A stretch of 64,000 bases of DNA from G963665085 sp963665085 (GTDB taxonomy: Bacteria > Bacteroidota > Bacteroidia > Bacteroidales > JAAAOM01). The translations under genes and the position numbers were made by a program. The stretch covers positions 124,001 to 188,000 of the forward strand of contig CAXXXS010000001.1 in NCBI GenBank assembly GCA_963665085.2, written 5' to 3'. Positions 1 through 8,136 of the stretch are shown here, piece after piece. The first letter of the stretch is position 1; each line of letters begins with the position of its first letter. The notes under the pieces are model-generated. The model made no database searches. It was not told where the DNA came from and worked only from the letters and a program-made list of their open reading frames with translations.

Positions 1-1097
1 TCCTCAGCATTTGTTCCCTGTAGACGTACAATAACAGGAACTTTTATATTACCAATATTCTTATACGCTTCAACAACACCGGAAGCAACTCTATCGCATC
101 GTACGATACCTCCAAATATGTTAATTAAGATAGCCTTAACATTGGGATCTTTTAAAATAATCCTAAATCCGGCTTCTACAGTTTTTGCATTTGCCCCTCC
201 TCCAACATCAAGGAAATTCGCAGGATGACCACCTGACAATTTAATGATGTCCATTGTTGCCATCGCCAGTCCAGCTCCATTAACCATACAACCTACATTT
301 CCATCAAGCTTCACAAAATTAAGGTTATATTTTCCCGCTTCAACTTCTGTCGGATCTTCTTCAGTTAGATCCCTCATTGCTTCATATTCGGGATGTCGAT
401 AAAGAGCATTATCATCAAGGTTGACCTTTGCGTCAACTGCCAGAATTTTATCATCTGATGTTTTTAGAACAGGATTTATTTCAAACATTGAGGCATCTGT
501 ACCAACATATGCATTGTATAAGGCAGATACAAACTTCACCATCTCTTTCATAGCTTTTCCAGACAAACCAAGATTGAAAGCAATTTTCCGTGCCTGAAAT
601 GCCTGAAGTCCGATACCCGGATCAATTTCTTCTTTAAAAATACGGTCAGGTGTTTTATCTGCAACTTCTTCGATATCCATTCCACCTTCAGGTGAATACA
701 TAATAATATTACGTCCGGTTTGTCTGTTAAGGAGAACGCTCATGTAATATTCTTCTGTTGGTGAATCACCAGGATAATAAACATCCTGGGCAATTAATAC
801 TTTATTTACCTTCTTTCCCTCGGGCCCGGTCTGGTGTGTAACCAGGTTCATCCCGATAATTTCATTAGCAAATTGCTCAACTTTTTCAAGTGATTTGGCA
901 AGCTTAACGCCTCCTCCTTTCCCGCGTCCTCCAGCATGAATTTGAGCTTTTACTACCCACCACCCTGTATTGGTTTCTTCTTGCAGTTTTTTTGCAACCT
1001 CAACAGCTTGAACAGGTGTATCAGCAATTATACCTTCTTGAATAGCAACTCCGTAAGACTTTAGAATTTCTTTTCCTTGATATTCGTGGATATTCAT
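1..1097 (-). CDS. sucC: Succinyl-CoA synthetase beta subunit, 3' end cut off by the window edge
   Basis: ATP-grasp subunit of succinyl-CoA ligase, the TCA-cycle enzyme that couples succinyl-CoA cleavage to nucleotide triphosphate formation; it works with SucD in the cytoplasm. The protein starts MNIHEYQGKEILKSYG, typical of SucC. It contains the nucleotide-binding GGRGKGGGVKLAKS stretch, the metal-site segment FEINPV, the glycine-rich DVGGGA and INIFGGIVRCD, and runs off the window in VPVIVRLQGTNAE. About 365 codons are present of a usual 385-390, so only the last 20-30 residues are missing. It is divergent from the methyltransferase gene, with about 80 bp between starts. sucD would be expected downstream, outside the window. 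Identification is firm. Confidence 0.97.
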   Translation of the reverse strand, partial: MNIHEYQGKEILKSYGVAIQEGIIADTPVQAVEVAKKLQEETNTGWWVVKAQIHAGGRGKGGGVKLAKSLEKVEQFANEIIGMNLVTHQTGPEGKKVNKVLIAQDVYYPGDSPTEEYYMSVLLNRQTGRNIIMYSPEGGMDIEEVADKTPDRIFKEEIDPGIGLQAFQARKIAFNLGLSGKAMKEMVKFVSALYNAYVGTDASMFEINPVLKTSDDKILAVDAKVNLDDNALYRHPEYEAMRDLTEEDPTEVEAGKYNLNFVKLDGNVGCMVNGAGLAMATMDIIKLSGGHPANFLDVGGGANAKTVEAGFRIILKDPNVKAILINIFGGIVRCDRVASGVVEAYKNIGNIKVPVIVRLQGTNAE

Positions 1098-1178
1098 TTT
1101 GAAGAACTTTTTAATTATTTTATGAATGTACTAAAATATTCTCTTTTTTTGTTCCCTGTTTTTATACATATAAAAATT

Positions 1179-1718
1179 ATGAGAAAACTTGATGTTAATG
1201 AATTAAACAGAATAGATGCGGAAGAGTTTAAAAAAGTTGAAAAAATTCCTGTTATAATTATATTGGATAATATTAGGAGCTTAAATAACATAGGATCTGT
1301 TTTTCGCACATCCGATGCATTCAGGGTTCAAGCTATTTATTTATGCGGTATAACCGCAAAACCTCCACACAGGGACATCAACAAAACTGCGCTTGGTGCT
1401 ACAGAGTCTGTTGTCTGGAAATATTATAAATCAACGCTGGATGCTATTAACGAATTAAAAAAAGAAGGTTTTCTCATTATCTCACTTGAACAAGTTGAAA
1501 ATGGGAAAAACATACTCAATTATCAGATTGACCAAAACAGAAAATATGCCCTTATTTTTGGTCATGAGGTGAAAGGAGTTCAACAGGAAGCTATAGACAA
1601 TTCAGATGATTGTTTAGAAATACCACAATATGGAACAAAACATTCATTAAACATATCGGTATGTGCCGGGATAGTTTTGTGGGAATTTTTTAAACCTTTT
1701 GTAAATATGATAAAATAA
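1179..1718 (+). CDS. SpoU/TrmH-family RNA 2'-O-methyltransferase
   Basis: SPOUT-fold methyltransferase that would methylate a ribose in tRNA or rRNA using SAM. The three SpoU motifs are visible: NIGSVFRTSDAF (motif 1, Asn and Arg), IFGHEVKGV (motif 2) and IPQYGTKHSLNISVCAG (motif 3, the cofactor-binding knot). The open frame extends upstream to 1077, but that 34-residue extension is hydrophobic and overlaps sucC antisense, so I place the start at MRKLDVNEL, giving 179 aa, a normal length for a short TrmH-like enzyme without an N-terminal substrate domain. The exact target cannot be read from sequence. A strong terminator follows the stop. Confidence 0.9.
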   Translation: MRKLDVNELNRIDAEEFKKVEKIPVIIILDNIRSLNNIGSVFRTSDAFRVQAIYLCGITAKPPHRDINKTALGATESVVWKYYKSTLDAINELKKEGFLIISLEQVENGKNILNYQIDQNRKYALIFGHEVKGVQQEAIDNSDDCLEIPQYGTKHSLNISVCAGIVLWEFFKPFVNMIK

Positions 1719-1720
1719 AA

Positions 1721-1741
1721 AAAGCGCCAAATTGGCGCTTT
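1721..1741. terminator. Bidirectional intrinsic terminator
   Basis: An 8-bp perfect stem AAAGCGCC/GGCGCTTT with a 5-nt loop lies between two convergent genes. It is flanked by A-rich sequence on the left and T-rich on the right, so it can end transcription from both the methyltransferase gene and the lipoprotein gene. Confidence 0.85.
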
Positions 1742-1764
1742 TTTATATCTCTAACATCAAGTGA

Positions 1765-3480
1765 TTATTCAACAATTGATGTGAATGTTTCATTATCTCT
1801 GTAAGCTCTGAACTCAAGATCTTTTTTAGCTCTGTCTTTTAAAGAAGCATCCGCATTAACAGCACTTCTTAAGTTAGAAAGAACAACTTCCTGACGTTGT
1901 GCCCTTGCTCCAGCAACAGCTCTTAGATAGAATACTTTTGCATCATCTTCAACTTTTCCTAAAGTAGAAAGAGCAGCATCAGTTTCTTCGTTTAACAATT
2001 GGTTAAGTGCAGCATTGTAAGATGCAGTACCACCATAATAACTTTTTGCAGCTGCATAATCACCCTGGATAGTTTTGATAACACCCATGTTATAATTTGC
2101 AGCAGCACCAGCAGCTAAAGCAGAAGAAATTAAATTCTCAGCTTCTTCAAGATTTCCTTCGTGAAGGGCTACAGCACCTAAGTTATTTTTAACTACTTCG
2201 ATATCTTTTATTGCCCTTGCTTTTTCGAATGCAGCTTTTGCTTCGCTCATGTTACCCATTTGGAAATAAGTGTAACCAATAGCGTTTGCAGCTCTGATGC
2301 ATGAAGGGAAGTTAGCAAATGCTTTTTTGTAAACAGCTAACTTATCATTGTTATCATCGAATAATGTAGCAGCATAAAGAATCTCTTCGATTTTTAATGT
2401 ATCAGGATTAGATTTTGCAAGATCTTTTAGTTCTTCATCAGAATATCCAACAACATCAACGTTTACAGCTAATTTAGCACGACGTAACTGAGGAAGGATT
2501 TCAACTTTAACTTCTTCGAAAGCTTCAGTGATGTTTTTAATTTCTCTTTCTCTAACAGCTGGATCAGAATACATAGAAAGAACACGTAAGATTAATTCTT
2601 TGTCCTGAATCTCTGATTTTTCCATTAATTCTTTGAAACCATCCCAGTCTTCTGGAGTTGAAAGTAAGCTAAAGAATTCCTCATCTTCTGGAACTTCAAC
2701 TTTTTTCTTTTTCAACTCACTTTTAAGATATCTCTGAGAAGATTCTTTTCTGTCGTCTGCAAGATTTTCATTTAAATCATATTCTCCATCTGGAGAAGCA
2801 TAAGCAGAAATAGAAATTCCTTTGAATTCTTTTCTTTCATTAGCATTAGCATCTACGATAGCAGTTTGAAAAGCTGTAATATCTTCAGCTTTTAACTCAG
2901 AATTTTGAACATTTGAACGATTGATTTGATAATGAATGTCTGCTTCATAAGTTTCAGGAGTAATTCTTTCGAAGTTATCGCCAATTAAAATTACTTGTCC
3001 GTCTTTGTCAACTAATGTTGAAGTAGCAATAACACCATCAGCAACTTTGATAGGTTCAAACGCAACTTCTTGATCTTTGATTTTACCAACCATTCTAACT
3101 TCTAATGCTGATTCGAGCATTCCATCGTTATAAGGTACAGTACCTGAATAGTTATAGCTTCCACCTTCGAAACTAATAACTTTATTATTGGCTTCTACAG
3201 ATTCTCCTTGCACAGTTGTAGTTTCGTATGCTGTTTCTCCAGATGCATAATTAATAACTGGAGTAGCTTCTACAATAGCTTTTTTATTGAAATATTTTGG
3301 TGGAAATTTCACTTCACCAGATACTTCAACCTGACCACCATGAACTTCAAGTGGGCTTGGACTTACTGTGATACCAACTTCGCTGGCGCTATCTTTCATT
3401 TTTTGGATGCTACCGCAACCTCCAAAAATAAACGCAACAGCTGTTAAAGATGCTAATAATTTAAGCTTCATATTTTTCAT
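1765..3480 (-). CDS. TPR-containing lipoprotein, probably outer-membrane associated
   Basis: 571-residue protein with a lipoprotein signal: a Lys-rich start, a hydrophobic run and a cysteine in FIFGGCGS, so it should be lipid-anchored. Residues about 40-150 look like beta-rich repeats. Residues about 180-330 include ISISAYASPDGEYDLNENLADDR, reminiscent of the OmpA-like peptidoglycan-binding fold (the N-x2-L-x2-R spacing is recognisable). Residues about 360-530 form tetratricopeptide-like helical pairs (for example ANAIGYTYFQMGNMSEAKAAF, ANYNMGVIKTIQGDYAAAK). This layout recurs in abundant Bacteroidota cell-envelope proteins, and a structural or scaffold role is the best inference. MKLK, four residues in, is an alternative start. 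It is transcribed alone. Confidence 0.8.
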   Translation of the reverse strand: MKNMKLKLLASLTAVAFIFGGCGSIQKMKDSASEVGITVSPSPLEVHGGQVEVSGEVKFPPKYFNKKAIVEATPVINYASGETAYETTTVQGESVEANNKVISFEGGSYNYSGTVPYNDGMLESALEVRMVGKIKDQEVAFEPIKVADGVIATSTLVDKDGQVILIGDNFERITPETYEADIHYQINRSNVQNSELKAEDITAFQTAIVDANANERKEFKGISISAYASPDGEYDLNENLADDRKESSQRYLKSELKKKKVEVPEDEEFFSLLSTPEDWDGFKELMEKSEIQDKELILRVLSMYSDPAVREREIKNITEAFEEVKVEILPQLRRAKLAVNVDVVGYSDEELKDLAKSNPDTLKIEEILYAATLFDDNNDKLAVYKKAFANFPSCIRAANAIGYTYFQMGNMSEAKAAFEKARAIKDIEVVKNNLGAVALHEGNLEEAENLISSALAAGAAANYNMGVIKTIQGDYAAAKSYYGGTASYNAALNQLLNEETDAALSTLGKVEDDAKVFYLRAVAGARAQRQEVVLSNLRSAVNADASLKDRAKKDLEFRAYRDNETFTSIVE

Positions 3481-3738
3481 AATTAACAGGGGTTATTTGT
3501 TTTACAATTCAACTTTAATAATTTGATATTAATGTATCGTTTCGTTTTCAAATGCAATATTACAAAAATAATATACCTAAGAAAATAAAAAATTTATCAT
3601 TTACAAAATAATTCACAATGTACGCAATTCAAACGTATAAACGGCAAAAAAGTTCTACAATAAATTAATATTGCATAAGACGCTATAATTCATAAAAATA
3701 CAATTGCAAATAAAACAAAAAATATTGAATCACCAAAT

Positions 3739-4758
3739 CTATGCTTGTGATGCTATTTTTTCTCTTATTTTTTTCTCTAATTCTTCAGCCAGTTCCACAT
3801 TATCTTTAATAAGCTGTTTTACAGCATCTCTACCCTGACCTAATTTTGTTTCACCATAGCTAAACCAGCTACCACTTTTTTTCATGATCTCAAGTTCCAC
3901 ACCCAAATCGATAATTTCACCAACCTTAGAAATTCCTTCTCCATACATAATATCGAACTCTGCTCTTTTAAATGGTGGGGCAAGTTTATTTTTCACAATT
4001 TTAACTTTGGTCCTGTTTCCAACTACCTCTTCCCCATCCTTTATCTGGGTGGTCCTTCTAATATCAACTCTTAATGACGCGTAGAATTTTAGTGCATTAC
4101 CGCCGGTTGTTGTTTCCGGGTTACCAAACATCACACCGATCTTCTCTCTCAACTGGTTGATAAAAATACAACACGTATTCGTTTTATTGATATTTGCAGT
4201 AAGCTTTCTAAGAGCTTGAGACATCAACCTAGCCTGAAGCCCCATTTTTGAATCTCCCATCTCACCCTCTATTTCAGCTTTTGGGGTTAATGCCGCAACA
4301 GAGTCTATAACAATAATATCTATTGCCCCAGAACGGATTAAATGATCGGCAATTTCCAAAGCCTGTTCTCCATTATCGGGTTGAGAAATAAGAAGATTTT
4401 CTACATCTACTCCCAGTTTTTCGGCATAAAAACGATCAAAAGCGTGTTCTGCATCAATTATTGCTGCTATACCACCATTCTTCTGAGCTTCTGCTATGGC
4501 ATGTATTGCCAATGTTGTTTTACCAGAGGATTCAGGTCCGAATATTTCTATCACACGTCCTCTTGGATATCCACCAATCCCTAAAGCCACATCAAGAGCA
4601 ATTGAGCCGGAAGAAATTGAAGGCACATCAACTATGGCCTTGTCACCCATCTTCATGATGGCTCCTTTTCCAAAGCCTTTTTCTATCTTATCTAAAGTAG
4701 CTTGTAAAGCCTTTAGTTTTTCTTGTCCTTGTTGATTTTCGTTATTATTCTTAGCCAT
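3739..4758 (-). CDS. recA: Recombinase RecA
   Basis: ATP-dependent strand-exchange protein of homologous recombination. At 339 aa it has normal length. The Walker A motif GPESSGKTT lies at residues 74-82, followed by the conserved IIDAEHAFD, IIVIDSVAALTPKAEIEGE, the MSQALRKLT loop region and INQLREKIGVMFGNPETTTGG. The acidic C-terminal tail is short. It is monocistronic with its own upstream gap; a TAATTTTG element (a TAnnTTTG match) sits about 30 nt upstream of the start on this strand. I see no LexA-type operator in front of it. Confidence 0.99.
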   Translation of the reverse strand: MAKNNNENQQGQEKLKALQATLDKIEKGFGKGAIMKMGDKAIVDVPSISSGSIALDVALGIGGYPRGRVIEIFGPESSGKTTLAIHAIAEAQKNGGIAAIIDAEHAFDRFYAEKLGVDVENLLISQPDNGEQALEIADHLIRSGAIDIIVIDSVAALTPKAEIEGEMGDSKMGLQARLMSQALRKLTANINKTNTCCIFINQLREKIGVMFGNPETTTGGNALKFYASLRVDIRRTTQIKDGEEVVGNRTKVKIVKNKLAPPFKRAEFDIMYGEGISKVGEIIDLGVELEIMKKSGSWFSYGETKLGQGRDAVKQLIKDNVELAEELEKKIREKIASQA

Positions 4759-4860
4759 CTATTTATTTTATTATCGCTTAAGTGTGCCAAAATTATAAAA
4801 TAAGCTGTCTTTTTCTCGTATCAAAAAAAGAAAGTTATTAACGTGATATAGAACAAAAAA

Positions 4861-5979
4861 TTATAACCTCGAAAAAATCCTACTAACAGATTGATTGTAA
4901 TGCAATTTATTTATTGTGGTTGCAAAAACACCTGCTAAACTATGCTGTATCACAAACTTATGATCCAAAATTTCTTTCTTTTGCGGGATTGAATCTGTTA
5001 TATGCAATTCTTTTAAACCATAATTTTTATTTGCATCTATAAACTTGCCTATATTTTCATTATTTACTTTAAAATGAGTTACTGCGGCATAAATTTCTTC
5101 TATTCCAAATTTCTGATTAACAGCTTTAACCGTATTTATTATTGAATTTCCAGTAACTGTTTCATCATCAATAATAATTGCTCTTTTCTTATTGGTTAAA
5201 TCCCCTATAATCCCGATTAAATCAGAGTGATCTTTTTTATCTCTTAGTTTACTTGAAATAGCATATGGCACCCCAAGGCTTTCTGCAAAATATATAGTTG
5301 CTTTTGCACCTCCTGCATCCGTTGAAACGACTATGGTATCATCTAAATTTTTAAATTTCTTAAAAAAAGATTCAAATAGATCCAACCCACTTAAAGCTAC
5401 AAATTTTATTTCCGGCTCATAAAACCCATAAAGTGATAAGGTATGTGGGTGATAGGTAAGATACATATCTGCGCCTGATATTTTAAGTTGATCTGCAAAC
5501 AAACTTGCCAGGGCTGCTTCTCTTTTCATAAACGAAGGTTTATCCTGACGAGAATATGCAGAATAAGGCAATACCACCGTTATTGTTTGCGCCCTGTGTG
5601 TACGTAAAGTTCTCACAACCTGTATGAGTTGCTGTATGTTTTCATTAACACCATATGGCGTTACATATTCATGAGTATTTTGAAAAACAAAAGCATTTGC
5701 CCCCGCCACATGAATAGGAAGCCTTGGACATGTTTCCAAATCAGTAAAAATACGCGTTAATGGTTCTTCATGAGTGCCAATAAGTGGTATTGAAATAACA
5801 TCATCTTCCCGCTCGTGATAAAGGCCTTCATACTCCTGCCTTATATCACTTGCAAGTTGCATTCCTGCATTGCAAGCGACAAAAAGAAGCCATCCATTCG
5901 GACCTCTTAATGATTTTTCTTTTAATTCCTGATAATGTTCAATGGTCGTAAAGTTTTCACTGAGATAACTGTTAGTCAT
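4861..5979 (-). CDS. Divergent ribose-phosphate pyrophosphokinase (PRPP synthetase-like)
   Basis: Phosphoribosyltransferase-fold protein that should make PRPP from ribose 5-phosphate and ATP. It keeps the ATP-loop segment YSRQDKPSFMKREA (about residues 142-155; canonical enzymes have RQDRK then RE), YHPHTL (175-180) with catalytic-type histidines, VVSTDAGGAKA (217-227) and the PRPP loop IIDDETVTGNS (269-279). At 372 aa it is about 55 residues longer than standard Prs, with an N-terminal extension of roughly 30-40 residues, and the overall sequence is divergent. It may be a second, specialised Prs or a pathway-specific variant. It sits alone behind a palindrome-containing promoter, which suggests its own control. 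Confidence 0.82.
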   Translation of the reverse strand: MTNSYLSENFTTIEHYQELKEKSLRGPNGWLLFVACNAGMQLASDIRQEYEGLYHEREDDVISIPLIGTHEEPLTRIFTDLETCPRLPIHVAGANAFVFQNTHEYVTPYGVNENIQQLIQVVRTLRTHRAQTITVVLPYSAYSRQDKPSFMKREAALASLFADQLKISGADMYLTYHPHTLSLYGFYEPEIKFVALSGLDLFESFFKKFKNLDDTIVVSTDAGGAKATIYFAESLGVPYAISSKLRDKKDHSDLIGIIGDLTNKKRAIIIDDETVTGNSIINTVKAVNQKFGIEEIYAAVTHFKVNNENIGKFIDANKNYGLKELHITDSIPQKKEILDHKFVIQHSLAGVFATTINKLHYNQSVSRIFSRL

Positions 5980-6003
5980 GGCGTTGAGTTAAGTAATAGT
6001 AAT

Positions 6004-6048
6004 CAAATATACTAATTAATCTTAAGGTTAACCTAACGTTAGGTCAAC
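6004..6048 (-). promoter_or_regulatory. Promoter with palindromic operator upstream of the PRPP synthetase-like gene
   Basis: A TATATTTG element (TAnnTTTG -7 consensus of Bacteroidota) lies at 6004-6011 on the minus strand, about 25 nt before the start codon. A 22-bp dyad at 6027-6048, with 11-bp arms reading GTTAACCTAAC outward from the centre and one mismatch, covers where the -33 element would be. That position fits a repressor operator. A role as the rsmI terminator is possible but no T-run follows the dyad. Confidence 0.55.
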
Positions 6049-6077
6049 TTTAAAAATCAACATATTTTTGTTGATAT

Positions 6078-6755
6078 CTAATTCTTTGATTTACCCTCTA
6101 CTACAACTACAATTTCACCTTTTAAAGTATTGTTCGAATAATATTCTATCACTTCTAATAGAGTCCCTCTTATTGTCTCTTCATGTATTTTTGTTATCTC
6201 CCTGGAAACAGAAACCTTTCTATCCTCACCAAAATATTCAGAAAACTGAGTAAGTGTTTTTATCAAACGAAAAGGAGATTCGTAAAATATCATTGTTCTA
6301 GTTTCTTCTTTTAAAAACTCCAGTCGTGTTTGGCGCCCTTTTTTTTGTGGAAGAAAACCTTCAAAAACAAATTTTTCTGATGGAAGCCCAGAATTACACA
6401 ATGCCGGGATTAAAGCTGTTGCACCTGGCAGGGTTTCAACTTCTATATCATTGTTAAGGCATTCCCTGGTTATTAAAAAACCCGGATCTGAAATTGATGG
6501 TGTACCCGCATCAGAAACCAACGCAATATTTTTATCTTTCTCAAGCAACCCAACTATCTCTTCTAAAGTTTTATGCTCATTAAATTTATGGTAACTTTTT
6601 AAAGGCTTTGAGATTCCAAGATGATTTAACAATATGCCTGATTTTCGTGTATCTTCTGCAAGAATTAAATCTACCTCCTGAAGGACTTTGATAGCTCGCA
6701 ACGTGATATCATCCAAATTTCCGATAGGGGTTGGAACAAGATATAATTTACCCAT
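6078..6755 (-). CDS. rsmI: 16S rRNA (cytidine(1402)-2'-O)-methyltransferase
   Basis: Tetrapyrrole-methylase-fold enzyme that 2'-O-methylates C1402 in the decoding centre of 16S rRNA, using SAM. The N terminus GKLYLVPTPIGNLDDITLRA is the family hallmark. It is followed by LAEDTRKSGILLNHLGI, the nucleotide-binding ALVSDAGTPSISDPG and LPGATALIPALCNSGLP, then FEGFLPQKKGRQ. At 225 aa it matches the core length; the C-terminal helical extension found in some homologues is absent. Its start overlaps the end of the upstream gene by 8 nt, so the two are probably co-transcribed. Confidence 0.95.
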   Translation of the reverse strand: MGKLYLVPTPIGNLDDITLRAIKVLQEVDLILAEDTRKSGILLNHLGISKPLKSYHKFNEHKTLEEIVGLLEKDKNIALVSDAGTPSISDPGFLITRECLNNDIEVETLPGATALIPALCNSGLPSEKFVFEGFLPQKKGRQTRLEFLKEETRTMIFYESPFRLIKTLTQFSEYFGEDRKVSVSREITKIHEETIRGTLLEVIEYYSNNTLKGEIVVVVEGKSKN

Positions 6756-7464
6756 TATTCTGAAGTTTCCTTTGTACTAATCCAAGAAACTGTTGAGCAG
6801 TTTCATCATTCATATTCCAATTGAAGTTTGAAGCTATATATGTTTCCGCGTCTGAAATATTTCTTGCCTCATTAAAATACTCTATTGCTTCCCTGAATTT
6901 ATGAGCATCTCCATTAAACAAAGATTTTATATACAAAAACTTATCGTTAAGACCTATCGCTTCGTTTAAATCTCTAATTGCACCTTTCTGCAATCGGGAC
7001 GAAAGATCATTTCCTTTATTACTGCTTAACCGCTCATTCAGGGATATGTTATTACTTTTCAATTTATCTGAGAGTGTTGCCCCCTGGTTTGAAGATTCTG
7101 GTTTGTTTAATTTTTCATTCTCAATTTGATGTTCTTCTTTAGAATTTTTTTCCTCAACAACAGGTGGCCTCGAAATTACCTCTTTCTCGATTTCAAATAC
7201 TACCGCCTCTTTCTGACCTACTGATTCTATGGGTTTTACTTCTTTTTTAACTTCAACTTCTATCGGTTTCTCAGCTTTTTTTCCCACTACAGCTTGCGCC
7301 TCAGAAGTTGAGTTAAACAGCAAATAAATATCTTGCAGTTTTCTTTTAACGATATCAACTTCAATAGCTGGGACCTCATCTTGCGTAGAAAAAAACTCAA
7401 TTAAATTTTTTAGACTATCTAAGTCTGCAACTATTTTTTTTAAATTTTCTTTATTTATTGTCAT
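6748..7464 (-). CDS. Conserved Bacteroidota protein of unknown function, low-complexity centre
   Basis: No enzymatic motif recognised. A short N-terminal helical part (MTINKENLKKIVADLDSL onward) and a C-terminal helical domain (about residues 150-238, ending with WNMNDETAQQFLGLVQRKL) flank a charged Glu/Lys/Val-rich segment at about residues 60-145 that is probably disordered. I place the start at MTINKENL rather than the open-frame start at 7548, because the 28 upstream residues look non-coding and would reach the tdk start. Sharing a promoter gap with tdk and overlapping rsmI, it probably heads the rsmI transcript. From memory, similar proteins lie beside tdk or rsmI in related genomes. Confidence 0.7.
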   Translation of the reverse strand: MTINKENLKKIVADLDSLKNLIEFFSTQDEVPAIEVDIVKRKLQDIYLLFNSTSEAQAVVGKKAEKPIEVEVKKEVKPIESVGQKEAVVFEIEKEVISRPPVVEEKNSKEEHQIENEKLNKPESSNQGATLSDKLKSNNISLNERLSSNKGNDLSSRLQKGAIRDLNEAIGLNDKFLYIKSLFNGDAHKFREAIEYFNEARNISDAETYIASNFNWNMNDETAQQFLGLVQRKLQNNG

Positions 7465-7548
7465 CTTATATCCTGATATTTGATTGCCCTTTTTGAAGGG
7501 ATTTGAGAAAAAAGTAAATTTAGCTATTCTTACGATAATCAATAGCAA

Positions 7549-8136
7549 ATGTTTAATGAAAATCCGATAGGCCAGAACAAAACAGGATGGATAGAAGTAA
7601 TTACCGGATCGATGTTTTCCGGTAAAACCGAGGAACTTATCCGACGTTTAAAAAGAGCAAAACTGGCCATGTTACGTGTTGAAATCTTTAAGCCCAAAAT
7701 TGACACACGCTACTCTGAAGAAGAAGTTGTTTCTCACGATGAAAATTCAATTCCTTCTACTGCTGTTGATGCCTCATCAAGTATCCTGTTGCTGGCTGGC
7801 GATGTCCATGTAGTTGGTATTGATGAAGCCCAGTTTTTCGACAAAGAACTAATTGATGTTTGCAATACACTGGCAAATCGGGGGATACGAGTAATAGTAG
7901 CAGGATTGGACATGGATTTTAAGGGAAAACCATTTGGACCGATGCCCGGATTAATGGCTATTTCCGAGGATACAACAAAACTACATGCTATTTGTACACG
8001 TTGTGGAAACACTGCAAACTTCACATTTCGTAAAGAGGACAAAGAAAAATTAATTGTTCTTGGAGAGAAAGATCTCTATGAAGCATTATGCAGAAGATGT
8101 TTTAATAAATTACATCAACAACAAAATAAAAATTAA
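7549..8136 (+). CDS. tdk: Thymidine kinase
   Basis: Type II thymidine kinase that salvages thymidine to dTMP. Walker A is GSMFSGKT at residues 20-27, the Walker B-like DEAQFF lies at 92-97, and four zinc-ligand cysteines at C149, C152, C181 and C184 hold the lasso domain. Length (195 aa) is typical. It is the first gene of a long rightward run and shares the TAATG stop/start junction with murF-alr, so the two are translationally coupled. Confidence 0.97.
   Translation: MFNENPIGQNKTGWIEVITGSMFSGKTEELIRRLKRAKLAMLRVEIFKPKIDTRYSEEEVVSHDENSIPSTAVDASSSILLLAGDVHVVGIDEAQFFDKELIDVCNTLANRGIRVIVAGLDMDFKGKPFGPMPGLMAISEDTTKLHAICTRCGNTANFTFRKEDKEKLIVLGEKDLYEALCRRCFNKLHQQQNKN

Noticed and set aside
1077..1178. 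N-terminal extension of the SpoU methyltransferase frame
   Set aside because: Hydrophobic, overlaps the sucC start antisense and is absent from the family; start moved to 1179.
4758..4860. LexA/SOS-type operator upstream of recA
   Set aside because: No dyad of LexA type found; only a TAATTTTG promoter-like element is visible.
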